Source: JACDAN01 sp963721345 (GTDB lineage Bacteria; Actinomycetota; Thermoleophilia; Gaiellales; Gaiellaceae). From it: 64,000 nt of DNA. The DNA lies in NCBI GenBank assembly GCA_963721345.1, contig CAVRIT010000001.1, positions 310,001-374,000 of the forward strand. The letters are read 5' to 3'. A program made the position numbers and the translations under genes. How positions within the stretch are numbered: the first letter of the stretch is position 1; every line of letters begins with the position of its first letter. Below the pieces are notes generated by a model. The model did not search any database, had not been told where the DNA came from, and saw only the letters and a list, made by a program, of their open reading frames with translations. This document shows, piece by piece, positions 27,104-36,137 of the stretch.

Positions 27104-28164
27104 GCGCGATCAGCTCCTCTGCGATCTCGTCTGCGGCGTCCGGGCGGGCCACACGCTTCATCGCCGCCGCCATCTCGGCCAGGCGCTTGGGATCGCCGAG
27201 CAGCGAGCGGACGAGCTCGGGGACGATCCCGAGCTCGGCCTCGGAGACGACGACCGCGCCGCCCGCCTGCTCGAAGAACCGCGCGTTCTTCGTCTGGTGG
27301 TCGCCGGTTGCGAACGGGTACGGAACGAGGATCGCCGGGCGACCCGAGGCCGCCACCTCCCACACCGAACCGCCGGCCCGCGCCAGGACGAGGTCTGCCG
27401 CGGCGAGCGCCGTGCCGAAGTCTCGGACGAAGGGGAGCAGGCGGTAGTCCGGCCGCGACACGCGGGCTGCGAGCGTCGGGAAGTCCCGCTCGCCGCTCAG
27501 GTGGATGACCGGTGGGCCGGCAGGCGCCGAAGCTCTCCACGGTGAGCTCGTTCAGGCTCCGCGCCCCTTGGCTCCCGCCGAACACGAGGAGCACGGGATC
27601 GTGGTCGAGGTAGAAGCGGGCGCGTGCGTCTTCCGGCGAGAGCGCCGCGCGGGAGACGCTCGGGATCGGCCTGCCGGTGACGCGGTACTTCGAGCCCTCC
27701 CGGCCCCTGATCGGGAAGGACAGGAACACGCGGCGCGCGAACGGCGCGGCCAGCCGGTTCGCCAGCCCGAGGTGCGCGTCGGCCTCCATCAGCGCGGTGG
27801 GAATCCGCTGTCCCGCGGCGGCGAGCACCATCGGGCCCGCGACGTAGCCGCCTCCGCCGAGCACGACGTCGGGCGAGCGCCGCTGCAGGATCTTGCGGCA
27901 CGCGCGGACCGCGCCGGCCGCGCGCATCACGGCGCGGATCTGCGCGATCCCTGGCCGACGCGGCAGCCCCGAGACGTCGAACGCGTCGAACTCGAAGCCC
28001 GCCTCGGGGACGAGCTTCGCCTCAAACCGCTCGGGGGACCCGGCGAACGTCACGGCCGCGCCGCGTTCGCGCAGCGCTTCGCCCACGGCCAGCGCCGGAA
28101 GTACGTGTCCGGCTGTCCCGCCGGTCGCGATCAGGCACCGCGGCGCGTCTTGTCTGTCGACCAT
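27084..28164 (-). CDS. murG: UDP-GlcNAc:undecaprenyl-PP-MurNAc-pentapeptide GlcNAc transferase, one frameshift
   Basis: This GT-B glycosyltransferase turns lipid I into lipid II at the inner membrane face. The N-domain glycine loop IATGGTAGHVLPALAVGEAL, then DVVLGGGGYVAGPMVLAA, MEADAHLGLANRLAAPFA and VFGGSQGARSLNEL are in frame up to about 27527. An extra base there switches frame to PPVIHLSGERDFPTL, YRLLPFVRDFGTALAAADL and ARAGGSVWEVAASGRPAIL. About 360 aa when joined. ATG 28164 lies inside the open frame of ftsW. Confidence 0.9.
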
Positions 28165-29242
28165 CGTCGCCGGCGATGTTAAGGAGGATCCCCACCGCGG
28201 CGAGCCCGACCACGAGGCTCGACCCGCCGTAGGAGACGAAGGGCAGCGTGATCCCGGTCAGGGGAGCCGAGCCCATCACGGCTGCGAGGTTGATCACGGC
28301 CTGCCCGCAGACGAGCGTCGTGATCCCCGCCGCGAGCCGCTTGCCGAAGGGATCGCGGCAACCGAGCGCCACCTTGAAGCCGGCGTAGGCGAACGCCGTG
28401 TACGCGCCGATCACCGCCGTCGTCCCGACGAGCCCGAGCTCCTCGCCGATGATCGCGAAGATCATGTCCGTGTGCGCCTCCGGGAGGTAGTTCGCCTTGA
28501 GGACGCTCTGCCCGAGCCCGACTCCGAACCAGCCGCCCGACCCCATCCCGATCATCGCCTGGATGATCTGGTAGCCGGTGTTCTCGGCGTCCTGCCACGG
28601 GTTGAGAAAGCTCAACAGCCGTTCGCGGCGATAGGGCTCGAACCACGCGGCGAGGAAGACGAGTCCGCCGCAGATCCCGGCCGTGGTCGCCAGCAGCCGG
28701 GCGGGGACGCCAGAGACGACCAGGACGCCGCCTAGCATGACGACGATCGTGATCGCCGTGCCGAGGTCCGGCTCTGCGAGCAGCAGCCCGCAGACGACGC
28801 CCGTGACGAGCCCGAGCGGCTTGATCAGCTCGCCGAGCGTCCGCGGCGCGGGATGCCGGGCGAGGTACGCCGCCGCGAAGACGAGCAGTGCGAGCTTCGC
28901 GAGCTCGGACGGCTGGAAGACGGCCGGGCCGAACTGCAGCCAGCGCTTTGCGCCGTTGACGGTCGTCCCGATCATCAACACGGCGAGCAGCAGCCCGATG
29001 CTCACCAGGACGAGCATCGGCGCCATCGGGCGGAGCGAGCGGAACCCGTAGCGCCGCGCGAGGAGAAGCAACCCGACCCCGACGAGCGCGTAGAGCCCCT
29101 GCTTGCGCAGGTAGTAGGAGGAGTCGCCGTTCGCGATCGCCGCGGACGCCGAGGTTGCGCTGTAGACCATCACCAGACCGAAAGCGACGAGCGCCAGCGT
29201 GACGAGCAGGAGGATCTGCTGCTCCATCTGCCCCTTCTTCAC
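28022..29242 (-). CDS. ftsW: Lipid II polymerase / SEDS protein FtsW
   Basis: This polytopic septal peptidoglycan glycosyltransferase works with FtsI. About ten membrane helices are visible; SEDS marks are MVYSATSASAAI, KRWLQFGPAVFQPSELAKLA, LLLAEPDLGTAITIVVML, TGYQIIQAMIGMGSGGWFG, YLPEAHTDMIFAIIGEELG and LPFVSYGGSSLVVGLAAVG. GTG 29242 overlaps the murD stop (GTGA). The open frame runs about 140 bases into murG, unusual for this family. A one-base deletion near 28175 would instead give a stop at 28131, so the C-terminus is uncertain. Confidence 0.92.
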   Translation of the reverse strand: MKKGQMEQQILLLVTLALVAFGLVMVYSATSASAAIANGDSSYYLRKQGLYALVGVGLLLLARRYGFRSLRPMAPMLVLVSIGLLLAVLMIGTTVNGAKRWLQFGPAVFQPSELAKLALLVFAAAYLARHPAPRTLGELIKPLGLVTGVVCGLLLAEPDLGTAITIVVMLGGVLVVSGVPARLLATTAGICGGLVFLAAWFEPYRRERLLSFLNPWQDAENTGYQIIQAMIGMGSGGWFGVGLGQSVLKANYLPEAHTDMIFAIIGEELGLVGTTAVIGAYTAFAYAGFKVALGCRDPFGKRLAAGITTLVCGQAVINLAAVMGSAPLTGITLPFVSYGGSSLVVGLAAVGILLNIAGDDGRQTRRAAVPDRDRRDSRTRTSGAGRGRSAARTRRGRDVRRVPRAV

Positions 29243-30456
29243 GCGAGCTCCCGGACGAGGCGGCGGAACTCGTCGCCGCGCGCCTCGAAGTTCTCGAACT
29301 GGTCGTAGCTCGCGCACGCCGGAGAGAGCAGGACGATCTCGCCGGGCCGTGCGGCGGCCGCTGCAGCACGCACCGCGGCAGCCAGGTCTCCGGTCTGCTC
29401 GTACGGGCTGTCGAGCGCCGCGGCGAGCTCGTCCGCCGCCGCGCCGATCAGATAGGCCCGCGCGCCATGCTCGCGCAGGTCGGCCGCCAGCTCCCCGTAG
29501 TCCTCGTTCTTCCCCAGCCCGCCGAGGATCACGTGCAGCGACTCGTCGTACGACGCGATCGCGCGGCGGGCGGCTGCGGCGTTCGTGGCCTTCGAGTCGT
29601 TGACGTAGCGCACGCCGTTCACCTGGCCGACCTCCTCGAGCCGGTGGGGCACGCCGGCGAAGCTCCGCAGCGCCGACGCGATCTGCTCCTCGGAGGCGCC
29701 CGCCGCACGCGCTGCGGCAGTCGCAGCGGCGGCGTTCTCGCGGTTGTGCGCACCCGGGATCCGAGGCTCGGCCGGCAGCGGGTCGTCCGCCGCGAACTCG
29801 ACGCGGCGCCCCGCCCCGGCCGCGGCATCGGCGAATCCCCGCGGCACCACGGCCACGTCCTCCGGGCCCTGGTTCTCGAAGATCCGGAGCTTTGCGTCGC
29901 GGTACGCCTCGAAGCTGCCGTGGCGGTCGAGATGGTCGGGCTCGAGGTTCAGGAGGACCGCGATCGCCGGGCGAAAGTCGTGGATGTCCTCGAGCTGGAA
30001 GCTGGAGAGCTCGCAGACGATCCACGCGTCCGGCTCGACCTCGCCGTCGAGCTCGGTGAGGGCGCGCCCGACGTTCCCGGCGACCGGCGCTTCCAGCATC
30101 TCACCGAGCAGCTCGCTCGTCGTCGTCTTGCCGTTCGTTCCCGTCACGCCCAGGATCGGGTTCGGAAGCAGCCGCGCGCCGAGCTCGACCTCGCTCCACA
30201 CCGGCACGCCGCGCTCACGCGCAGCGGCGACGAGCGGCGCGTCGGACGGCACGCCCGGGCTCTTGATCAGCACGTCCATTCCCTCCACCAGCGAGGCCTC
30301 CTCGGATCCCACGTGGACTTCGACGCCGGCCGCCTCGAGCCTGCCCGTGTCGAGCTCCCCAGACCGATCCACGCCGACCACGCGATCGCCGCGGCGAGCC
30401 AGCGCGAGCGCGGCCGCCTGCCCCGAGCGCGCGAGCCCGAGGACGAGCGCGTTCAC
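29239..30456 (-). CDS. murD: UDP-N-acetylmuramoylalanine--D-glutamate ligase
   Basis: This enzyme adds D-Glu to the stem peptide. The three Mur-ligase domains are intact: NALVLGLARSGQAAALALAR (UDP-binding), ILGVTGTNGKTTTSELLGEM (ATP P-loop), NLEPDHLDRHGSFEAYRDAK, GAHNRENAAAATAAARAAG, VRYVNDSKATNAAAARRAI and VILGGLGKNEDY. The GTG 30456 start (VNALVLG) is chosen because it overlaps the mraY TGA as GTGA. About 405 aa. Confidence 0.95.
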   Translation of the reverse strand: MNALVLGLARSGQAAALALARRGDRVVGVDRSGELDTGRLEAAGVEVHVGSEEASLVEGMDVLIKSPGVPSDAPLVAAARERGVPVWSEVELGARLLPNPILGVTGTNGKTTTSELLGEMLEAPVAGNVGRALTELDGEVEPDAWIVCELSSFQLEDIHDFRPAIAVLLNLEPDHLDRHGSFEAYRDAKLRIFENQGPEDVAVVPRGFADAAAGAGRRVEFAADDPLPAEPRIPGAHNRENAAAATAAARAAGASEEQIASALRSFAGVPHRLEEVGQVNGVRYVNDSKATNAAAARRAIASYDESLHVILGGLGKNEDYGELAADLREHGARAYLIGAAADELAAALDSPYEQTGDLAAAVRAAAAAARPGEIVLLSPACASYDQFENFEARGDEFRRLVRELA

Positions 30457-31481
30457 CCGGTGAAGAGGTCGGGCCGGAAGCCGCGGAGGTACTGGTAGTA
30501 GAGCGCGAACGCGCCGCCGCAGAGGATCGCCCCCATGATCCAGAAGCGCACCATGATCTTCGTTTCCGACCACGCCTTCATCTCGAAGTGGTGATGGATC
30601 GGCGTCATCAGGAAGATCCGTCGCCCCCAGTACTTGAACGACGCGACCTGCAGGATCACGGACAGGGCCTCGATCACGAAGATCCCGCCGATCAGGATCA
30701 GCAGGAGCTCGCTCTGGCCCATGATCGCGAAGCCGCCGAGCGCGCCACCGATCGCCATCGAGCCCGTGTCGCCCATGAACACCTCGGCGGGGAAGGCGTT
30801 GTACCAGAGGAATCCGATCGCGCCGCCGATCAGCGAGGCGCCGAGGATCGCCTGATCGAGCGCGGCGAGATCCTGCTCGGCCGCGACCTGGCTCGAGCGG
30901 ATGTAGGTAAAGACGTTCATCGCCGTGAAGGTCAGGAGCGCGATGATCCCGACGCCGATCGCGAGACCGTCGATGCCGTCCGTGAGGTTCGCGCCGTTCG
31001 CAGCGCCGGCGAGGATCAGGAAGAGGAGGACGAAGAACCCGAACGCGAGATCGATGCGCCAGTCGGCGACCGGGACATAGATCGCCGTGTCGAAGTCGAG
31101 GTCTTGGAGGACGAGCGCCACGCCCACCGTGATCCCCGCGAGCAGGAGAAGCTTCCAGCGGCCGGAGAGCCCGAGCGAGCGGCGGTGGTGAACCTTGATG
31201 TAGTCGTCGGCGAACCCGATCGCGGCGCAGGCCATCGTCACGCCGTAGACCGTCAGGCCCTCGGGGGTCCAGTGGCTGAGGGCCAGGAACGGGATCGTCA
31301 TCGAGACGACCATCATCAGCCCGCCCGCTGTGGGCGTCCCCTGCTTGACGAAGTGGCCTGCCGGCCCTTCCTCCCGAATCATCTGGCCGAACTCGTTGCG
31401 ACGCAGGAACTCGATGAACTTCGGGCCGAGGAGGATCGAGATCACCATGGCGGCGAGGCCCGCCGCGAGCACGCGTTCCAT
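30453..31481 (-). CDS. mraY: Phospho-N-acetylmuramoyl-pentapeptide transferase
   Basis: This membrane enzyme makes lipid I from UDP-MurNAc-pentapeptide and undecaprenyl phosphate. Ten hydrophobic segments are visible, with catalytic-loop signatures GTPTAGGLMMVVSM, CAAIGFADDYIKVHHRRSLG (Asp-Asp metal site), NGANLTDGIDGLAIG (NxTDGxDGL), EVFMGDTGSMAIGGALGG and MTPIHHHFEMKAWSETKIM (HHH motif). 342 aa. ATG 31481 overlaps the murF TAA by one base (TAATG). Confidence 0.96.
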   Translation of the reverse strand: MERVLAAGLAAMVISILLGPKFIEFLRRNEFGQMIREEGPAGHFVKQGTPTAGGLMMVVSMTIPFLALSHWTPEGLTVYGVTMACAAIGFADDYIKVHHRRSLGLSGRWKLLLLAGITVGVALVLQDLDFDTAIYVPVADWRIDLAFGFFVLLFLILAGAANGANLTDGIDGLAIGVGIIALLTFTAMNVFTYIRSSQVAAEQDLAALDQAILGASLIGGAIGFLWYNAFPAEVFMGDTGSMAIGGALGGFAIMGQSELLLILIGGIFVIEALSVILQVASFKYWGRRIFLMTPIHHHFEMKAWSETKIMVRFWIMGAILCGGAFALYYQYLRGFRPDLFTG

Positions 31482-32716
31482 TAGGGATGCAGATTCGCCG
31501 CGACTCGCTCGAGGCCTACGGCGCGCGATCCTTTGACGAGCACGACGTCTCCCGGCTCGAGCAGCTCGCCGAGCAGCTTTGCCGCCGCCTCGGCGTCGGC
31601 GACCCAGTGCGTCGGCCCGTAGTCGCGCGCGAGCTGGCCGACGCCGATCACCGCGTCGAGCTCTCTCGTCAACGCACCGATCTCGCGGTGGTAGCGCGGC
31701 GCCTCGGGCCCGAGCTCTGCCATCCCGCCGAGCACGGCGATCCGGCGCCCCCCGTTCCGCCGGGCGAGGTCGGCCAGGGCCGCGGCCATGGAGGTCGGGT
31801 TGGCGTTCCAGCAGTCGTTGATCAGCACTCCGCCGCCGGGGAGAGGCAACTCGTCGCCGCGGAGCCTCGACAGCTCGATCTTCGCCGCACCCTCCTGGAT
31901 CCGGTCGAGCGGCAGGCCGAGCGCTTGGTACGCGGCGACAGCCGTGAGCGTGTTCTCGGCCTGGTGGGGAGCCGTGAACGGCAGGTCGAGCTCGACACGC
32001 TCGCCGCCGAGGTCGACGGTGAGCCGGCCGTCTTCGAACGACTCGAGAAGGACGTCAGAGCCGACTCGGACCACGTCGAGGTCTTTGCGCAGGTGCGGCT
32101 CGAGCTCGGCGACGCCGTCGGGCACCACGGCCTTCGCGCCACGCGGAAGCGCCTCGAGCAGCTCCGCCTTCGCGCGCGCGACTCCCTCCACGGACTGGAC
32201 GAACTCGAGGTGCACCGGGCCGATCTTCGTGATCACGCCGAGGGTCGGGCGGGCGATGTCGCAGAGCGCGGCGATCTGCCCGAAGCCGCGCATCGCCAGC
32301 TCGGCGATGACGAGCTCCGTGTCGGGCTCGACGCGGCAGAGGGTCAGCGGGACGCCGAGCTCCGCGTTGTAGCTCGCCTCGGCGGCCACGGTCCGCCTGT
32401 GTGGCCGGCAGAGCGCGGCGAGGATGTCCTTCGTCGACGTCTTCCCCGTCGAGCCCGTGATGCCGACGATCTGGGCATCGGTGCGCTCACGGACCGCACG
32501 GCCGAGCGCCGCCATCGCCGTGAAGTCGTCGTCCGGGACGAGCGTCGCAGCGCCACGGGCCCGCGCTTCCTGGAGGTAGGCGACACCCCCTCGAACCGCG
32601 ACGAACAGGTCGCCTGGGCCCACGCGGCGCGAGTCGATCGCGACGCCGGTGATCTCGTCGAGGGCCGCCTCGAGGCGGCCGAGCGGCTGCACGACGTCGA
32701 TCGGGATCGGGATCAC
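31481..32716 (-). CDS. murF: UDP-MurNAc-tripeptide--D-Ala-D-Ala ligase
   Basis: This ligase adds D-Ala-D-Ala to finish the UDP-MurNAc pentapeptide. Visible: VAIDSRRVGPGDLFVAVRGG, IVGITGSTGKTSTKDILAAL (P-loop), LGVPLTLCRVEPDTELVIAE, ITKIGPVHLEFVQSVEGVAR, INDCWNANPTSMAAALADLA and RIAVLGGMAELG. 411 aa, slightly shorter than average. GTG 32716 overlaps the murE TGA (GTGA). Confidence 0.95.
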   Translation of the reverse strand: MIPIPIDVVQPLGRLEAALDEITGVAIDSRRVGPGDLFVAVRGGVAYLQEARARGAATLVPDDDFTAMAALGRAVRERTDAQIVGITGSTGKTSTKDILAALCRPHRRTVAAEASYNAELGVPLTLCRVEPDTELVIAELAMRGFGQIAALCDIARPTLGVITKIGPVHLEFVQSVEGVARAKAELLEALPRGAKAVVPDGVAELEPHLRKDLDVVRVGSDVLLESFEDGRLTVDLGGERVELDLPFTAPHQAENTLTAVAAYQALGLPLDRIQEGAAKIELSRLRGDELPLPGGGVLINDCWNANPTSMAAALADLARRNGGRRIAVLGGMAELGPEAPRYHREIGALTRELDAVIGVGQLARDYGPTHWVADAEAAAKLLGELLEPGDVVLVKGSRAVGLERVAANLHP

Positions 32717-34122
32717 GCGGGCGCTCTCATCCGGCGCAGCTCCTCGCGGGCCACCTCGCGGTCGTCGAACGGGATCTTCCGGCCCTCGATCTCCTGGCCC
32801 TGCTCGGCGCCCTTGCCCGCGATCACGACGACGTCGCCCTCTCCGGCGTCGCCGAGGGCCCTCGCGATCGCCGCGCGGCGATCAGGCTCGACCTCGGCCG
32901 GTCCGATCACGCCGGCCACGATCTCGTCGATGATCGCCTGCGGCTCCTCGGTGCGCGGGTTGTCCGACGTCACGATCGTGAGGTCGGCGAGCTCGGATGA
33001 GACGCGGCCCATGATGGGGCGCTTGCCGCGGTCTCGGTCGCCGCCGGCGCCGAAGACGCAGACCAGCCGGCCGGACGTCATCTCCCGCGCAGTGCGCAGC
33101 ACCGCCTCGAGCGCGCCCGGCTTGTGCGCGTAGTCGACGATCACGGCGAACGGCTGTCCCTCGTCCACCGACTCGAAGCGGCCGGGGACGCCCGGCAGTG
33201 CGCGCACACCCTCCACCACGGCGTCGTCGGGGATACCCAGCAGCCGCGCGATCGCGGCCGCCGCGAGGACGTTCTCCACGTTGAAGCTGCCGACGAGACG
33301 CGAGTGCTCGAGCGCCGGATGTGAGTGGAGCTCCGCCCCGGGAACGGCCCCGTAGGTCAGCACGGGCGCCCGGTCGAGCTCGCGGAGCTCGTCGGCGAGA
33401 CGCCGGCCCCACTCGTCCGCGACGTTCACAGCCGCGGCCGCCGCCGGGTCGTGGTCGGTGAAGAGCCGGCGCTTGGCTTCGAAGTAGCTGTCCATCGAGT
33501 CGTGGAAGTCGAGGTGGTCCTGCGAGAGGTTGGTGAAGGCGAGCGCCTTGAAGCGGACGCGCTCGAGCCGCCCGAGCTCCGAGCCGTGCGACGTCGCCTC
33601 CATGGCGCAGCTCCGGTCTCCGGCGTCGAGCATGGCGCGAAAGGTGCGCTGGAGGTCGATCGCCTCGGGTGTGGTGCGAACGGCGGGCCGAGCTTCCCCG
33701 CCGACGCGCGACTCGATCGTCCCCACCAGGCCGGGCCGCATTCCGGCCGCGTCGAAGATCGACCAGAGGAGGAACGTCGTCGTCGTCTTCCCCGCCGTCC
33801 CGGTCACGCCGGCGAGCAGCAGCTCCTCCGTGGGGCGCTCGAAGAACTCGTCCGCCGCAACCGGCATCGCGGCCCGCGACGACTCCACGACGAGCTGCGG
33901 CACCGCGATGTCCAGCGGCCGCTCGACGACGAGCGCCACCGCGCCGCGCTCGACGGCGTCGTCCGCGAAGTCGTGCCCGTCGGCCCGCTCCCCCGGAACG
34001 CAGAAGAAGAGCGCGCCGGCATCCACCTCCCGCGCGTCGTACGCGAGGTCGGTGACGTCTGTGGGAGCACCTCCGCGGACCTCCAGGGGCCCGAGCGCGG
34101 TGACCAGCCGCTCGAGATCCAT
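32713..34122 (-). CDS. murE: UDP-MurNAc-tripeptide synthetase (meso-DAP-adding)
   Basis: This ligase adds the third stem residue. The motif TSDNPRTEEP (about residue 395) is the DNPR box of meso-diaminopimelate enzymes, so the wall is m-DAP type. Also present: LAGVTGTAGKTTTTFLLWSI, TTPEAIDLQRTFR, EATSHGSELGRLERV, FTNLSQDHLDFHDSM (carbamylated-Lys region downstream) and VIVDYAHKPGALEAVL. The segment between TYGAVPGAELHSHP and RLVGSFNVENVL looks about 20 residues shorter than usual (469 aa in all), natural or a local assembly gap. Start ATG 34122. Confidence 0.94.
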   Translation of the reverse strand: MDLERLVTALGPLEVRGGAPTDVTDLAYDAREVDAGALFFCVPGERADGHDFADDAVERGAVALVVERPLDIAVPQLVVESSRAAMPVAADEFFERPTEELLLAGVTGTAGKTTTTFLLWSIFDAAGMRPGLVGTIESRVGGEARPAVRTTPEAIDLQRTFRAMLDAGDRSCAMEATSHGSELGRLERVRFKALAFTNLSQDHLDFHDSMDSYFEAKRRLFTDHDPAAAAAVNVADEWGRRLADELRELDRAPVLTYGAVPGAELHSHPALEHSRLVGSFNVENVLAAAAIARLLGIPDDAVVEGVRALPGVPGRFESVDEGQPFAVIVDYAHKPGALEAVLRTAREMTSGRLVCVFGAGGDRDRGKRPIMGRVSSELADLTIVTSDNPRTEEPQAIIDEIVAGVIGPAEVEPDRRAAIARALGDAGEGDVVVIAGKGAEQGQEIEGRKIPFDDREVAREELRRMRAPA

Positions 34123-34134
34123 TGGCCCCGGACG

Positions 34135-35784
34135 TTAGCGAGCGGGAGCGTCCGGGGGGATCTCCAGGTACTGCAAGGCGAAGCGCGCGATCGACTGGAA
34201 GGCGGGCGCCGCGACCACACCGCCCCAGATCGCGCCGCTCGGCTCGTCGACGGTCACGAGCACGACGAGCCGCGGATCGCTCGCCGGGACGACCCCCACG
34301 AACGACGCCACGTACTTGCTCTTCGAGTAGCCGCCCTGCGGATCGGGCTTCGCCGCCGTCCCGGTCTTGCCGGCCACCTGGTAGCCCTCGACCCCCGCCT
34401 CGGCGCCGGTGCCCTCGATCACCACGTCCCGCAACATGGACATCATCTGCTCCGAGACGTGGCGGGACATGACCCGGCGCTGCTTGGCTGGGTGGTCGGC
34501 GACGAGCCGCGGCTGGATCCAGACACCGCCGTTGGCAACCGCGGCGTAGGCCGCCGCCATCTGTACCGGCGTGACCGCGATGCCGTGCCCGATCGGGAGC
34601 GTGCCGATCGTCGACCCCGACCAGTAGAACGGAAGGATCCCGCGCGTCTCGCCCGGAAAGTCGATGCCGGTCTTCCGGCCGAAGCCGAACCGCTTGATCC
34701 AGGCCTCGAGCCGGGTGCGGCCGAGGATCTGCGCCAGCGTGATCGTCCCGACATTGGAGGACTGGGACATGATCTCCGCGACGGTCAGGCGCTCCGTGCT
34801 CTTGCGATGCGCCTCGCCGATCACGCGGTCGGCGACACGGATGCTCGCCGGCAGGGTGAACGACGTCGAGGGCGAGACGAGCCCGTCCGAGAGGGCGCCC
34901 GCCACGGTGACGACCTTCAGCGTCGACCCCGGCTCGTAGGTGTCGGTCACCGCTCGGTTCCGCTGCGTGTCCTGATCCATCTCGGGGTAGCGATTCGCGT
35001 CGAAGCCGGGCTCGGATGCCATCGCCAGCACTTCGCCTGTGCGAGGGTCGAGCACCACGGCGGACGCCGCACGGGCGCCCCACTTGCGAACGGTGCGCAG
35101 CAGCACGGACTGCGCGTTCGCCTGGAGGTGGTCGTCGATCGTGAGGCGGACGTTGCTGCCTTCGACCTGGGGCACCGAGGAGAGCACGTCGATCGTCCGG
35201 CCGAACGCGTCGCGGACGACGGTCTGCTTCCCGTCGCGGCCGGCGAGTTGCTTGTCGAGGGCGAGCTCGAGGCCCGCGAGACCGTGGTTGTCGACCCCCG
35301 CGAAGCCGAGGACGTGAGCCGCCGTCGAGCCGAGCGGGTAGACGCGCCGCTCCTCGGCGTAGAACCCGATCCCGGTCAGGCCGAGCGCCTCGAGCGCCTC
35401 TGCGCGCCGAGGATCCGCCTTCCGGGCGAGGTAGACGAAGCCGTGGGAGCGGTCGGCAAGCTTTGTGTAGAGACGGTCAGGATCGATGCGGAGCGCCCGC
35501 CCGGCCGCAATCGCAGCCGCGCGCGGGTCGGCCACGTGACGTGGGTTCGCGTAGACGGTGATCGCCTGTCGCCCGATCGCGAGCTCGACGCCGTTCCGGT
35601 CGACGATCGAGCCGCGCGCTGCCGGCACGTCGACGGTGACGTCGTGCTGCCCCTTCGCCATCCGGTCGAGCGGCTGGGCCTGAACCGCCTGCAGCCACAC
35701 GGCCCGGCCGAAGGTTCCGGCAAAGGCGAGAACGAAGACGACGAGCAGCAGGCGGATGCGGCGATTCGGAAGGCGCGCGGTCAC
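34135..35784 (-). CDS. ftsI: Septal penicillin-binding protein FtsI (PBP3-type transpeptidase)
   Basis: This class B PBP crosslinks septal peptidoglycan together with FtsW. It has one N-terminal membrane helix (residues about 10-28), the dimerisation/pedestal domain (ARGSIVDRNGVELAI, RVYPLGSTAAHVLGF) and a transpeptidase domain. All three active-site motifs are present: EPGSTLK (Ser-x-x-Lys), SQSSNVG (SxN) and AGKTGTA (KTG). 549 aa; no PASTA domains at the C-terminus. GTG 35784 overlaps the ftsL TGA (GTGA). Confidence 0.95.
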   Translation of the reverse strand: MTARLPNRRIRLLLVVFVLAFAGTFGRAVWLQAVQAQPLDRMAKGQHDVTVDVPAARGSIVDRNGVELAIGRQAITVYANPRHVADPRAAAIAAGRALRIDPDRLYTKLADRSHGFVYLARKADPRRAEALEALGLTGIGFYAEERRVYPLGSTAAHVLGFAGVDNHGLAGLELALDKQLAGRDGKQTVVRDAFGRTIDVLSSVPQVEGSNVRLTIDDHLQANAQSVLLRTVRKWGARAASAVVLDPRTGEVLAMASEPGFDANRYPEMDQDTQRNRAVTDTYEPGSTLKVVTVAGALSDGLVSPSTSFTLPASIRVADRVIGEAHRKSTERLTVAEIMSQSSNVGTITLAQILGRTRLEAWIKRFGFGRKTGIDFPGETRGILPFYWSGSTIGTLPIGHGIAVTPVQMAAAYAAVANGGVWIQPRLVADHPAKQRRVMSRHVSEQMMSMLRDVVIEGTGAEAGVEGYQVAGKTGTAAKPDPQGGYSKSKYVASFVGVVPASDPRLVVLVTVDEPSGAIWGGVVAAPAFQSIARFALQYLEIPPDAPAR

Positions 35785-36137
35785 CGGTTGCTGAGATCCA
35801 GGTAGGTCGTCGTCGAGCTGTCGGCCGGCTCGACCCCGAGCGCGCGCCTCGCGAGGCTGCTCGTCCGCGGGGACGAGACGCGCGTCGCCAGCTTCGTCGA
35901 GATCTCGGCGTTCTCGGCCCGCAGCTGCGTCCGCTCCTGTGCAAGCTCCTCGAAGGAGAGGTTGAGGCGCAGCACCGCGACGTTCAGCGCGACGACGCCG
36001 GTGAGCATCACGGCCATCAGCACGATCCAGACGGCGCCGCCCGCGACGCGGCGGGTGGACGCTGTCTTCCGCGCCGGGCGGCGGGCGGGAGCCTTGGCGG
36101 GCGCCCGGCGGGGCGCTCGTGCGACCGCGACGGCCAT
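35781..36137 (-). CDS. ftsL: FtsL-like septum formation protein
   Basis: This small bitopic protein of about 118 aa sits in the invariant ftsL slot between rsmH and ftsI. A basic Ala/Pro/Arg-rich cytoplasmic tail (APAKAPARRPARKT) is followed by a membrane helix (about residues 33-55) and an extracytoplasmic coiled coil with heptad-like Leu spacing (LRLNLSFEELAQERTQLRAE). Sequence similarity is weak in this family, so position and topology carry the call. ATG 36137 overlaps the rsmH stop by one base (TGATG). Confidence 0.82.
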   Translation of the reverse strand: MAVAVARAPRRAPAKAPARRPARKTASTRRVAGGAVWIVLMAVMLTGVVALNVAVLRLNLSFEELAQERTQLRAENAEISTKLATRVSSPRTSSLARRALGVEPADSSTTTYLDLSNR

